From Ryuthela nishihirai (lineage: Eukaryota > Arthropoda > Arachnida > Araneae > Heptathelidae), in contig JAWZYU010000056.1 of the NCBI GenBank assembly GCA_038380435.1, forward strand, positions 1,550,001 to 1,614,000: DNA of 64,000 bases. The letters run 5' to 3'. Below are positions 34,644 to 46,063 of the stretch, one piece after another; position 1 is the stretch's first letter; each line of letters opens with the position of its first letter. Under the pieces are notes generated by a model, which had not been told where the DNA came from, did no database searches, and saw only the letters and a program-made list of their open reading frames with translations. The translations under genes and the position numbers were made by a program.

Positions 34644-35444
34644 ATTAAAAAGAATTTAATCACGATTGTGCTGTGGTGTGGTTAAAACGTTAAGAACTTC
34701 CAGGGAGTGATTCTCAAACCAGGAGAGTGCTTTATATTTTAGTACCCCTTACGGGTTCTACCTTATAAATATCCTTAATTCTATACATTACTTTCGACAT
34801 AGCTCTTTTTTCAAAAGAGCCATTAGAACTGTAATATAAAGTGGAAAACATATTTACCCTATTGCTGGTACAATTGCATTTTGCAGCGTTGTCATGCTGT
34901 AGTTGGTAATAATATATGCTAGGTTAGCACACTTGGCTACTGATCTACGGGACCTGGGTTCGAGCCCCGGATTAGGTATGGATGTGTGTGTCGTTTTTCT
35001 GCTGAGGTCCTGCCATCCTCTCAGATCTCCTACTGTGGCATATAAACTGACAGGCTCCTGTCAGACCTCTGTGGCAAGCAGCTGCTTGAGGGGGTATTTA
35101 TTTTAATTTTTTTATAGGGACTAGTATATAGGACTGGTAGGTATAGGGACTAGTATATAGGACTGGTAGCATATATTATTACCAACTACAGCATGACAAT
35201 GCTGCAAAATGCAATTGTACCAGCAATAGGGTAAATATGTTTTCCACTTTATATTACAGTTCTAATGGCTCTTTTGAAAAAAGAGCTATGTCGAAAGTAA
35301 TGTATAGAATTAAGGATATTTATAAGGTAGAACCCGTAAGGGGTACTAAAATATAAAGCACTCTCCTGGTTTGAGAATCACTCCCTGGAAGTTCTTAATG
35401 TTTTAACCACACCACAGCACTATCGTGATTAAATTCTTTTTAAT
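34644..35444. repeat. Foldback repeat, 277-bp arms, SINE-B in loop
   Basis: Arms 34644-34920 and 35168-35444 are reverse complements with about three mismatches. The 247-bp loop holds a SINE-B and a 28-bp tandem duplication (tatagggactagtatatagg...). No transposase and no clear target duplication. Confidence 0.93.
34921..35105 (+). mobile_element. SINE-B copy, head truncated
   Basis: Starts inside the A box (aggttagcacacttggc) and runs to gggggtatttatttt. Lies in the foldback loop. Confidence 0.88.
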
Positions 35445-35454
35445 AACCTATAGC

Positions 35455-35795
35455 TGTGTGATAACTTATTTGTTTATTTTTTTTATTTTTTTACAAATTA
35501 TGTTAATAAAATAATTAATTTAGTTTGTAAATTTTAAGCACATTTTATATTCTGTGATTTGCAGAAATATTTTTTGAAACAAAGTGTGTGAAAATTTATC
35601 ATTTGAAGAATACTCAAAAGAGTATGGTAGTCTTAAAATTTCTGGTTTTTTGTGTATTGGACATTTTGCTTTTCTTTTGTAATAAGAAAGCATATACTTT
35701 TTCCCCATGCCAACAGAGCTGACAGAAAGATAATTCAGTGCCATCAATCTTTGAAAGCATAATCTGAAGCCTGTTACATATTTAAATAAAATGAA
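35455..35795. other. AT-rich intron, nothing recognised
   Basis: No supported feature. Confidence 0.4.
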
Positions 35796-36845
35796 TTGCC
35801 ACTGAAGCAATTGCTTGCTACAGTGGTCTGAGAGGAGCCTTCTAGTATAAAGATACTAGAAGATATCCACTAGAGATCAGTAATCTGCTAGTGGTCTGAG
35901 AGGAGCCTTCTAGTATAAAGATACTAGAGGATCAGTAATCTACTAGTGGTCTGAGAGGAGCCTTCTAGTATAAAGATACTAGAAGATATGCACTAGAGAT
36001 CAGTAATCTGCTAGTGGTCTGAGAGGAGCCTTCTAGTATAAAGATACTAGAAGATCAGTAATCTAATAGTGGTCTGAGAGGAGCCTTCTAGTATAAAGAT
36101 ACTAGAAGATATCCACTAGAGATCAGTAATCTGCTAGTGGTCTGAGAGGAGCCTTCTAGTATAAAGATACTAGAGATCAGTAATCTACTAGTGGTCTGAG
36201 AGGAGCCTTCTAGTATAAAGATACTAGAAGATATGCACTAGAGATCAGCAATCTGCTAGTGGTCTGAGAGGAGCCTTCTAGTATAAAGATACTAGAAGAT
36301 CAGTAATCTACTAGTGGTCTGAGAGGAGCCTTCTAGTATAAAGATACTAGAAGATATCCACTAGTAGATCAGTAATCTACTAGTGGTCTGAGAGGAGACT
36401 TCTAGTATAAAGATACTAGAAGATATGCACTAGAGATCAGTAATCTGCTAGTGGTCTGAGAGGAGCCTTCTAGTATAAAGATACTAGAAGATCAGTAATC
36501 TACTAGTGGTCTGAGAGGAGCCTTCTAGTATAAAGATACTAGAAGATATCCACTAGAGTAATCTACTAGTGGTCTGAGAGGAGCCTTCTAGTATAAAGAT
36601 ACTAGAAGGTCAGTAATCTACTAGTGGTCTGAGAGGAGCCTTCTAGTATAAAGATACTAGAAGATATCTACTAGAAGATCAGTAATCCTCTAGTGGTCTG
36701 AGAGGAGCCTTCTAGTTTATACACCATAGTAGAGGGTCTGCGAGGAAGGCAAGACCTCAGCAGAAAGACAACACACACATCTATGCCTTACCCAGGTCCC
36801 ATTGATCAGTAGCCAAGCATGTTAACCACTTAGTCATGGGATAGC
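35796..36845 (-). mobile_element. SINE-B copy expanded by an internal tandem array
   Basis: The left edge (actgaagcaattgcttgct) and right edge (tttatacaccatagtagagg through gccaagcatgttaaccactt) are the two halves of one diverged minus-strand SINE-B. About 870 bp of tandem repeats sit between them. Confidence 0.85.
35823..36715. repeat. 15-copy tandem array with alternating unit length
   Basis: Fifteen starts of tggtctgagaggagccttct. Spacings are about 68, 55, 68, 56, 68, 53, 69, 55, 68, 69, 55, 63, 55 and 68 bp, so the main pattern is a dimer of about 123 bp. The seed is the ggtctgacaggagcctgtcag segment of SINE-B. Confidence 0.93.
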
Positions 36846-37157
36846 TCAATGTAAATATATTAATCAGTTGGTATTAACCATACTAATTTTCTACATGCCA
36901 ATGTAGAATGCACATAGAAGAAAAAAAGCCTAAATGTAATTATATTTTTAATTTTCATTGAAATGAGCATTGCTACACCAAATGATATTTTGCTCATCCA
37001 TTTTTTTACTTTCACTCTCCTGAAAAATATATATTTATTGTTCCACAGTAAACACATAATATATTGACTCCAATTAAAATCTTTCATTATTCAAAACGTT
37101 ACTTATTTTTTCTTTGAAAAATTAATCTTGTTATTGCCATCATATATACATTGAATC
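36846..37157. other. AT-rich intron, nothing recognised
   Basis: No supported feature. Confidence 0.4.
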
Positions 37158-37544
37158 TGGGGCGGGGGTGGCTCAGTCGGTAGCGCGCCAGGCTTGTAAT
37201 CTGTAGTTCCCAGGTTCGAGTCCCAGCTGGGTCAGTGTTGAGATTTATCTCCGCAAAATTTCCCTGCCCTGCCCACGGTCAGTAGGGGACACCGATGGGC
37301 TTGAAAAGGCCGCTGTCCGTCGGATGGGACGTTAAGCCGTGGCCCCGTGTGCGGGAGAGCCATACTCTGTGCACGTTAAAGAACACGCTGGATGGCCTTG
37401 ACGGGAGGCTACCATCTGTCTCCCAACAGCTGTTCCAGTGGGTCCCCTCTCCCAACCTTCTCTGAGCCTTCGGGGTCCATGTGACCTGGCCATTTAGCCC
37501 ATGGTGTGCAAAAAAGTGCCGCTCAGAGGTAAAACAACCCAACC
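37158..37544 (+). mobile_element. SINE-A copy
   Basis: Full length, flanked by the 13-bp duplication tatacattgaatc (37145-37157, 37545-37557). Confidence 0.95.
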
Positions 37545-37557
37545 TATACATTGAATC

Positions 37558-38707
37558 AAAAATAAAATTGTTGATAATGCTTTCATTCAATAAAATAGTC
37601 ATTATAAATAAAACATTAAACAGTATTCAGTATCAGGAAATATTAAAGAAGGAGAACAAGTTCATGCCGAACAATATGCAACCATAAGTATCGAAAACTG
37701 CATCAAACTGAGATATTTTTGCAGTACTTTGTAAGGTAACAAGTGTGACACATGATATCTTTATTCCTAACTATTAACATAATTCTCATAGCTGCTGTTT
37801 AAGGAAAAATATTTGGAAAAGTGTTATGAATTAAACCAGGTGGGATATGAATCTACTACAGATGAGTTTGAGCTCACATTTTCTAGCTGAAGCCCACCTG
37901 GGCCTAAATTGTTTGGATAATTAGTGAGCCAACCCAAGTTCAGTTAGATTGGGGGAAAAATATCACGTATTGTAACAAATATTTAACAATTTACAAATGT
38001 ATATTTCTAAGCTGTTTTTGTATTCTTTGTATTGAAATAATTGTAATCTTTGTATTTAAATGTATTGTAATACATTTAAATACAAATTAAATTTCTTTGT
38101 ATTTAAATAATTGTATTCTTTGTATTTAAATAATTAAAATTGTTTGAAAACAGAAGTAAAATTTCAATATTATTTGGAGCTGAAAATGCTAGAAATAATT
38201 CACAGAAACTGAAAATTCTCAAGTAGGATTCATTAATGAAAAAGAGAGAATGTCTGAAAATATTCGAAAGCTGAATTGTGCTTATTAATTTCAATTACCG
38301 GGTTAAAATACTGAAATCATAATCAAATGAGCTAATTTCCTATCTTTTGTTACTTTTTTTCCTGCAATTGCTAGCAAAATTCAAACAAATTAAAATTCAG
38401 GCTGTTCCTGCCCAAAACTGTCTGTGTTATGTGAAACCTTAATACAACCCAAGCCCAATTAATTTCTAGAACCTATATCCATGAAACTATTTTGTATTTA
38501 AGCTTTAAGTTACAATTTTAATATTTGCAAATCATTTTAAACAGATTAATACCATGTTTAAAGTATTTGACTATTTCCAATAAAGAGAAAATCATTTTTC
38601 ATATACAGATGGTTTTGCACAAAATTGTTGTTTCTAGGTTTTGTTTTAAAAATTGGTAATTTTATCTACAAGGTATGCAAAAAAGTGTTATTTTTATATC
38701 TACTCCT
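37558..38707. other. AT-rich intron, nothing firm
   Basis: Contains a local (tttgtatttaaat)n cluster with a small palindrome around 38050-38130. No exon. Confidence 0.4.
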
Positions 38708-38720
38708 ATTCTCCTTGTAA

Positions 38721-39104
38721 GGGGGTGGGGGTGGCTCAGTAGTAGTGCGCCAGGCTCGTAATCTGTAGTTCCCAGGTTCGAGTCCCAGCTGGGTCAGCGT
38801 TGAGATTTATCTCCGCAAAAATTCCCCGCCCTGCCCATGGTCAGTAGGGGACACCGATGGACTTGGAAAGGCTGCCGTCCGTCGGATGGGACGTTAAGCC
38901 GTGGCCCTGTGTGCGGGAGAGCCATACCCTGTGCACGTTAAAGAACACGCTGGATGGCCTTGACGGAAGGCTACCATCTGTCTCCCAACAGCTGTTCCAG
39001 TGGGTCCCCTCCCCCAACCTTCTCTGAGCCTTCGGGGTCCACGTGACCTGGCCATTTAGCCCATGGTGTGCAAAAAAGTGCCGTTCAGAGGTAAAACAAC
39101 CCAA
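38721..39104 (+). mobile_element. SINE-A copy
   Basis: Full length, flanked by attctccttgtaa (38708-38720, 39105-39117). Confidence 0.95.
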
Positions 39105-39118
39105 ATTCTCCTTGTAAG

Positions 39119-39469
39119 AAAAAAAAAACTTATGAACTTGGTAAAATAAATAAAACATAAAAAAAACTAGTATGGGAAAAAATTGGGAACCAAGAGGAAA
39201 TGGAAATTGTGTATTTTATGTAACTTCCCTATCTTGTAAGAATTGGAAGGTATGACCAAAAAATGGAAATTTTTATAATCTTCTAGCATCCCATTTTTAA
39301 GCACATTTAATTCAGAAAGCACTGCCATTAATTAATAATTATGGAATAAAAATATTTTAATATAAAGTGTTAGGGAATTATTGCAAATTTTAATGTATTT
39401 AATGCAAAATGAACATTTGATTATATGATTATCATGTTCTTAGCTGTTTTTTTTTTTACTTATGTTTAG
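39119..39469. other. Intron before exon C, nothing recognised
   Basis: AT-rich; a T-rich tract precedes the exon C acceptor. Confidence 0.4.
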
Positions 39470-39682
39470 GTATATTTCTTGTACTGGTCAACTAATCACA
39501 CAACAGAACTTAACTGTTGCCCGTCCATATGCAGAACCAAGTGTTGTTCCTTGTCCTTGGACAATTAGTCAAGTTGCATGCAGAAATGGTGTAGTGTGGG
39601 TGTTGACTACAGGAAGTAGGCTTTACTATAGGGTGGGTGTTACTTCTCAATTCTGTGCTGGAAGTGACTGGAAAGAAATGAA
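39470..39682 (+). CDS. TECPR2: TECPR2 exon C (tectonin repeat)
   Basis: Exon of 213 bases, acceptor tatgtttag, donor AA/gtaagt. The first G completes the Trp codon of exon B and the last two bases begin a Lys codon finished by exon D. It encodes YISCTGQLITQQ, then a canonical tectonin signature: ISQVACRNGVVWVLTTGS, then LYYRVGV and a Trp-Lys pair (SDWKEMK). Tectonin repeats form the blades of a beta-propeller. It lies 17 kb downstream of exon B, the intron holding the full-length Gypsy element. Confidence 0.9.
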
Positions 39683-39832
39683 GTAAGTTTCAGTTGTCCA
39701 TGTTGCTTAAATTTGAAATTTGTAGATATATGACTTCAATAAAGTAAATTTGAATTTAATTTTCTCGCACTTTTTGACAATTGAATTGTTCTTAATAGAG
39801 TGGACCAGAATCTCCAATTGCTGTTCTTATTA

Positions 39833-40198
39833 TTCCGCCAAGCTCGTAATCTGTAGTTCCCAGGTTCGAGTCCCAGCTGGGTCAGTGTTGAGATTTATCT
39901 CCGCAAAATTCCCCGCCCTGCCCGCGGTCAGTAGGGGACACCGATGGGCTTGGAAAGGCCACCGTCAGTCGGATGGGACGTTAAGCTGTGGCCCCGTGTG
40001 CGGGAGAGCCATACCCTGTGCACGTTAAAGAACACACTGGATGGCCTTGATGGGGGGCTACCATCTGTCTCCCAACAGCTGTTCCAGTGGGTCCCCTCCC
40101 CCAACCTTCTCTGAGCCTTTGGGGTCCATGTGACCTGGCCATTTAGCCCATGGTGTGCAAAAAAGTGCCGCTCAGAGGTAAAACAACCCAACCCAACC
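39833..40198 (+). mobile_element. SINE-A copy, 5' truncated
   Basis: Begins near the anticodon arm (ccgccaagctcgtaatc), flanked by ctgttcttatta (39821-39832, 40199-40210). Confidence 0.93.
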
Positions 40199-40491
40199 CT
40201 GTTCTTATTAAGCAAATATGATAGTGCCTCACATTTTCTTAGATACACTTATTGCTGTAGTTTCTGGGAAAGAAGATTGTTCAGACTTTGTACTATTAAA
40301 ATAAGTTTAAAAGAAGTTTATCAAAATAAATAAAGTTGTTGTTGAAAGTGACTTTGCATTATTTTGAATAAGTTTTTATTCTGCAGTTTCTTAATTTCTT
40401 GCTTATTAGTCACTGGAATGTTGATTGTGAAAGATGGATGTAGAATTTGTCTTATTTACCATATATCTACAGGTCATCCTACTCTTTAAGT

Positions 40492-40877
40492 TGGGGCGGG
40501 GGTGGCTCAGTCGGTAGCGCACCAGGCTCGTAATCTGTAGTTCCAAGGTTCGAGTCCCAGCTGGGTCAGCGTTGAGATTTATCTCCGCAAAATTCCCCGC
40601 CCTGCCCATGGTCAGTAGGGGACACCGATGGGCTTGGAAAGGCCGCCGTCCGTCGGATGGGACGTTAAGCCGTGGCCCCGTGTGCGGGAAAGACATACCC
40701 TGTGCACGTTAAAGAACACGCTGGATAGCCTTGACGGGAGGCTACCATCTGTCTCCCAACAGCTGTTCCAGTGGGTCCCCTCCCCCAATCTTCTCTGAGC
40801 CTTCGGGGTCCGTGTGACCTAGCCATTTAGCCCATGGTGTGCAAAAAAGTGCCGCTCAGAGGTAAAACAACCAACCA
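40492..40877 (+). mobile_element. SINE-A copy
   Basis: Full length, flanked by actctttaagt (40481-40491, 40878-40888). Confidence 0.94.
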
Positions 40878-40888
40878 ACTCTTTAAGT

Positions 40889-41222
40889 CAGCATAAGTGT
40901 GTCACATTTTAATATTCCATATAATATAACAATTAATGCTGGAGTTGTATGCAATAGATGCAGTTGTGGTCATTTAGCTCAGCTGTCTCTTAGCAACTAT
41001 TTGGTTGCCTATTGGATATGCATCTCTACAAAGTAAACAATATTATGCAGATTCAACCCAAAAACTTCTGCTCACAACCTGCTAGTACTGACTGTTGGCA
41101 TCTACAGATTTTTGTCATCCATGGTCTGTTTATGAACTACATTGTTCTTTTGTGATTGGTGAACATATGCCGTCTGTCACTGCAGCAGCATAATGGCATT
41201 ATTATGTGTGTTAATACAGTTT
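40889..41222. other. Intron, nothing recognised
   Basis: No supported feature. Confidence 0.4.
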
Positions 41223-41235
41223 CCTACCTGTAGAC

Positions 41236-41465
41236 TTATTAATTATATCCACAGCTCATCAGCATATGCATACGTTTCACACACCATTACACGGTATTTA
41301 TTCATATGATGACAGATAGAGAGCAAAAATTGTCTTTAGTCAAACGGGATTCAGCCAAAGAAGATTATGAATTCAGATCCCACCTGGCTAAAGACAATTT
41401 TTCCTCTCTGCCTTTGTTGTCACATGAATAAATACAGTATAATAGTGTGTGAAACATATGTACTA
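41236..41465. mobile_element. Foldback SINE-C-like element with target duplication
   Basis: Inverted arms of about 68 bp (41272-41339 and 41390-41458: gtttcacacaccattacac versus the complement of gtgtgtgaaac; caaaaattgtcttta versus taaagacaattttt) around a tRNA-like B-box half (gatcccacctggctaaagac). Flanked by the direct repeat cctacctgtagac (41223-41235, 41466-41478). Confidence 0.75.
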
Positions 41466-41478
41466 CCTACCTGTAGAC

Positions 41479-42433
41479 ACCTGCACTAAGGTATGTTTTT
41501 GTAGCATTGTGTAACTGTACTGTATAAATAAAACAGTATATTGGAGTGGGTATTAACAATGGATTATGCTTTTAATATTTATAGTGAAATAGAAGTATTG
41601 AATTTTTATTATTAATTGCATCACACTGTGATATTATCTAGTTTTCTTCCCTTGTACTTTTCTCATCAACTTGCTCATTTTATTTATTAATGCCATTTAT
41701 ATCTTAGTTTGTCTTGAAAGTGAAATAAAGCTACATTCCTTAAAATGTACTCTGAAATTTTAGCTTTGTGCTAATCTGGATATTTCCCCTCTTTATTTCC
41801 TTTTTTTATGCTCGCATAGCTAAAGAAGTATTCTAAAAACGACTCCTAGCTTGTACAGGCCTCGTATAAAGATTTACCCCCACTAAGACTAAAGTCAGGT
41901 TTGCTGACCACTACCTCAGTTAGAGCTAACACAAAGTATTCTGCTAGAACAGTAGCATCGCTTCTTAATCATTATGGCAGTTAACGTTTTAATGAGGTTT
42001 AACTGTGGTTTTTAAAGGCTTTTGTTAGAATTTTTTAAGGTTTCATCAGTAATGAAAAAAAAATTAGAATAAAGAATTCCGCTGTTGAACATTCTTGCTT
42101 CCAGAATTCTTTCACTACTGGGTGATTATTGTTGAAAACTAAAATTTAGGAAGGTTTGATCTAGAACTTTAATTTTTCTTCCATCTTATTTTTCCATAAA
42201 AAAGCTGATTTTAGAAGTTTCAAAGCTCTGATATTGTCTTTCCTTTGATATAAGAAATTGCTGTTTGAATTTCAATTCCATTGAGTTTAGAATTACTCAT
42301 TGAACAAGATTAAACTTTCTTATACATATATATTGTTTGTTATGATAAATGTTATCATAAGCTTTGTTCACTAAAATGGTAAGGGAAATAAATGAAATGT
42401 TAGATAACCCTTCTATTTTTTTACACATTTCAG
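41479..42433. other. Intron before exon D, nothing recognised
   Basis: AT-rich, no repeat I can name. Confidence 0.4.
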
Positions 42434-42575
42434 ATTAGGCCCAATATCTTCAATTAGTGGAATAGCATTGGGAGCAAAGAATATTGGATGGGTTGTGGAC
42501 AATCAGGGAACAATGTGGTTTCGTATTGGGGTTACTAGATCAATGCCAGATGGCTCTGACAATGTATGGTGGCAG
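42434..42575 (+). CDS. TECPR2: TECPR2 exon D (tectonin repeat)
   Basis: Exon of 142 bases, acceptor ttacacatttcag, donor CAG/gtaaga. It supplies the last base of the split Lys codon and ends in phase 0. The product reads ISSISGIALGAKNIGWVVDN, then QGTMWFRIGVT and DNVWWQ: the W-x-x-D-x-x-G-x-[LIM]-[WY]-x-R pattern typical of a tectonin blade. The reading frame continues directly into exon E. Confidence 0.9.
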
Positions 42576-42696
42576 GTAAGATATATGTATTTTTTTTTTT
42601 AATATTGTTAATTTGATAATTTTAAGTGATAATTTTTTATCACTTTAGAAGTTGTTTTGCAGATTAGTTCTTTAAGATCATTCACTGTCACTTTTA

Positions 42697-44128
42697 TGGT
42701 TCCATACTTGGACTTCTGGCAGTGTTTTAACATCAAGCTCTGGGCACAGATCTTAGTCTGAACAGGTTGGCAATAAGCTTTTTGAGATCAAGGCCATTGT
42801 CAAACCATGGCAGTCTTGTTTTTGCAGGAATTGCAAGGAGGAAGTTGTACTTGCTCGACTCTGCTTAGGTAATTCGTTTATCACATTTCTTTCTTCTTCG
42901 GGTGGATGACGAACCTAATTGTGAGTTTTGTGACACTATTTTAACCTTTAAACATATTTTAATCGCTTGTTCTGCTTTTACATTTGAGCGTCATTTATAT
43001 TTTAACTTCCATAATTTTACAGCTGAGCCTCTTAAACTCGGCCATCTTTTATCTGATGATTCTTTTTTACCATCTGTCTTTGCCTTTTTACATTTTACAG
43101 GTTATTTTAGCAGACTGTTATTTTATGCTTTATCCCTTTTACTTTGATCGTACTTGGTCTTTTACACCCAGGTTCGTTTTATCTCCTAAAAATTTCCACT
43201 CTGTAAATTGATTCAAATATTTAGAGGAAAAATTGTCTTGAGCCGAGTGGGATACGAACCCACAACCTCCTGATAACATGTCAGGTGCTCTGGACCACTG
43301 AACTACCGGCCGCCGATCAAGATCTCCTCTAACTGATGTTATGAACATTCTCAACCTACTTTCCTAATATGTAGAGAGTGTTCAGGCAATCCTGCCTCAA
43401 GCGACTTTTTAATGCCTTTTCTTAGATGAAATGCATGTCTTACGAGTATGCAATCTACAAATAACTATTATTAAACTCAACTCATTAAGTATCCACTAAT
43501 AATTTCCACTCTGTAAATTGATTCAAATATTTAGAGGAAAAATTGTTTTTACTCTAAATGTTACAATTTGTATTCTAAATATTTGAATTAATTTACAGAG
43601 TGGAAATTATTAGTGGATACTTAATGAGTTGAGTTTAATAATAATTATTTGTAGATTGCACACTCATAAGACGTGCATTCCATCTAAGAAAAGGCATTAA
43701 AAAGCCGCTTGAGGCGGGATTGCCTGAACACTTTCTACGTATTAGGAAAGTAGGTTGAGAATGTTCATAATATCAGTTAGAGGAGATCTTGATTGGCGGC
43801 CGGTAGCTCACTGGTCCAGAGCACTTGACATGTTATCAGGAGGTCATGGGTTCATATCCCACCCGGCTCAAGACAATTTTTCCTCTAAACATTTGAATCA
43901 ATTTACAGAGTGGAAATTATTAGTGGATACTTAATGATTTGAGTTTAATAATAATTATTTATTCGTTTTATATTTTGGTACTTTTGTATTTATTGCTTTA
44001 CACTTTTAACCCTTTTTGTATTTATTTTAACTTTGGTTGTGGGTCGAATGTCTTTTAGTTCTTTATTTGTCTGTGTTTGGCACAATGTAGCCCTCATTGC
44101 TCTTGCGCCATAAAACCCCAACCAACCA
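42697..44128 (+). mobile_element. I-clade LINE, 5'-truncated copy
   Basis: Carries the extreme C-terminal part of an I/Nimb-type ORF2 (RKEVVLARLCL at about 42835, then VDDEPNCEFCDTILTFKHIL and a Cys-containing end), the 3' UTR and an ending cataaaaccccaaccaacc. Flanked by the 13-bp duplication actgtcactttta (42684-42696, 44129-44141). Interrupted by the foldback element at 43183-43961. Confidence 0.78.
43183..43961. mobile_element. Palindromic (head-to-head) SINE-C element
   Basis: 779 bp, flanked by the 10-bp duplication ttcgttttat (43173-43182, 43962-43971) inside the I-clade LINE. It is two arms of about 345 bp (43191-43535 and 43574-43916) in reverse orientation with a spacer of about 38 bp. 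Each arm carries a tRNA-like head (cggccggtagctcactggtc, gggttcatatccca) that points outward, so two diverging pol III promoters are implied. Confidence 0.88.
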
Positions 44129-44141
44129 ACTGTCACTTTTA

Positions 44142-44558
44142 CCCAGTGGCAGTAACTCTACATGAGCCATTCATAGAATATTTTCATAGTCACCTAAGAA
44201 ATTCTTGGAAGATGAAGCTAATCCATATGCCCAATAGAAAGGTTTGTTGGTAGAATCATTCTGCTGGTTCTTAGTTTTGAATCATAGTTGACAGCCATCT
44301 ATTCATTGGTGTACTGAAGGGGGGAGGACATCAAATCATATCTGAAACATACTGTATAGATCTATTTGCATATATGATACGTGTATGTAAGGAAGATTTA
44401 CACTCATTGCATGAAAATGTTTTAGGTATATATATGTACCTAATAAATATATTTGGCTCAGTTGTTGAAAGCAAAAGATATGTTTACACTTTATATTTTA
44501 CATAACTGAATGTTAATAAACTTTAACAAATAAATTCACATTCATATTGTTTTGCTTG

Positions 44559-44565
<7 letters not shown>
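44142..44565. other. Intron, nothing recognised
   Basis: No supported feature. Confidence 0.4.
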
Positions 44566-44591
<26 letters not shown>

Positions 44592-45117
44592 AGCAGCCAT
44601 GGGCTACGGAGGTCCAACCAGACCGTGCAATTTAGTTCTCCAAGTGTCTATCCTGAGCTACATCTACTGCATCTGACCACTGCACACCAATTCTAACAAG
44701 GTCCTGTTTGACATTGTCCGCCCACCGCATCCTAGGTCTCCCCTTCTTTCTGAGGTCTTTAGGCACACTGTTCATAACCCTATTCGCCAATCTATAATTA
44801 TTCATACGGGCAACATGACCAAACCAACGGAGTCTCTCTCTGCACAATATGCTGCTTAAAGGAGGTTGCAAACTCCTTTGCCTAACCTCATCATTAGTTA
44901 CAAAGTTGAACCACCTAATGCCTAAGATACTGCGTAAGCATCTGGAATCAAAAGCATCTAGTTTCATGTTATTTTGTTTACAAAGTGTCCACGTTTCACT
45001 ACCATAAATAACCCTAGAAAGAACCAAACTATTATACAGTCTAATTTTAGTCTTTAGGTGTATACGCCTATTTCTCCATACTCTCCATAGATTCTTAAAA
45101 GTCCCGGCAGCAATCCC
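44566..45117 (-). mobile_element. RTE-like LINE copy 3, 3' end only
   Basis: (ATC)n tail at 44566-44591, then the C-terminal part of the ORF on the minus strand (GSETWTLCKQNNMKLDAFDS, WFGHVARM, RKKGRPRMRWADNV). 5' truncated, the usual outcome of target-primed reverse transcription. Confidence 0.92.
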
Positions 45118-45120
45118 TAA

Positions 45121-45517
45121 ATGCAAAAGCAAACTTAAATGTAAAAGCATGGCAACAAGTGTGGAAAAAAAAAAAAATCTTTACTGTCTTTTAATATCTC
45201 ACGTGCCTAATGGTTCTATCTGATGTCTGCTGTGACTATTTTTAATGTATGCTCCATTCGTTGTTAAATTATAGTTCCTCTTATAATTTGATTTGTTGCA
45301 AAAACAATTGGGAACTTATGTGACAATTGAAATGTAAATAATATTTTCTGCAACTTTTGTACTATAGTTTTTAAAATTTTCTTATTTATATATCAGATTT
45401 ATTCATGGAGTGAGAGATAAATGCTGAAAGAAATATGTTTCAAGATAAACATTTTTATAAAACTTAAATTCTGAGTATTCACATATATTTCCCTAACAGT
45501 TTAATTTCATTCTATAG
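45121..45517. other. Intron before exon E, nothing recognised
   Basis: No supported feature. Confidence 0.4.
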
Positions 45518-45710
45518 GTGGAAGATAGTGGCTATCTATATCAATCACTGAACCAAGTAAAGAAAGCAATGATGAAAGTTGTGAACACTGAGATGTTAAC
45601 AAGCCTTATATATGGTCCACAGCAGGTGTGCATTGTTGCAGGAGAAACAGGCGTTTGGTATTGCAAGACACTGAACAATTTACTATATTCAAATCAAAAA
45701 GTTGTTATTG
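45518..45710 (+). CDS. TECPR2: TECPR2 exon E
   Basis: Exon of 193 bases, acceptor ttctatag, donor ATTG/gtatgt. It enters in phase 0 and leaves one base (G), completed by GT of exon F to Gly. It encodes about 64 residues starting VEDSGYLYQSLNQVKKAMMK, a less canonical connector between blades, followed by QQVCIVAGETGVWYC. The position and the connector insertion agree with the layout of TECPR2, where this stretch departs from the simple repeat. Confidence 0.85.
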
Positions 45711-45848
45711 GTATGTGTTGAAATTTTGTTCACATGTTCCGTAGTTTAATTAAAATTATTTGCAATTTTAAATGCATTTATACACTGCATAATATTAAAA
45801 TTGCATTACCTAGACTAGTGTGGTACAACTGTGATCTATAAATCTTGT

Positions 45849-45898
45849 GTTTCAGACCAAGTGATTCTTGATTTATCAATAATCACGTGGTCTGAAAC
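45849..45898. repeat. Short hairpin
   Basis: 18-bp arms gtttcagaccaagtgatt / aatcacgtggtctgaaac with one mismatch and a 14-base loop. Confidence 0.85.
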
Positions 45899-46063
45899 AT
45901 TATTATTACTGTAGTATGAAAGCATGATCTATAGTATCTAACATCTAAACATCATAAAAAATAAGTTTTTCAGTATTTTTTTGTTGTTTTACTTGTACAC
46001 AGCATAGCTCATTGTAGAAATAGCTCATTTGTAGAAAGGCAAAGTTGTTTACATTCGAGGAAA

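Noticed and set aside
35823..36715. CRISPR array
   Set aside because: The spaces between the repeated block are themselves repeats of each other, the edges are SINE-B, and the host is eukaryotic. It is a tandem array.
37158..37544. tRNA gene at the head of SINE-A copies (tRNA-Met-like)
   Set aside because: A and B boxes are present, but the acceptor stem does not pair properly, the same head recurs in about 20 copies, and target duplications bound the whole unit. These are SINE promoters, not tRNA genes.
38040..38135. Foldback element of the kind seen at 34644
   Set aside because: Only short AT-rich tttgtatttaaat repeats with a weak palindrome; expected in such low-complexity DNA.
44566..44591. 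Independent (ATC)n microsatellite
   Set aside because: It occurs at the 3' end of LINE copies 2, 3 and 4 alike, so it is the element's own tail.
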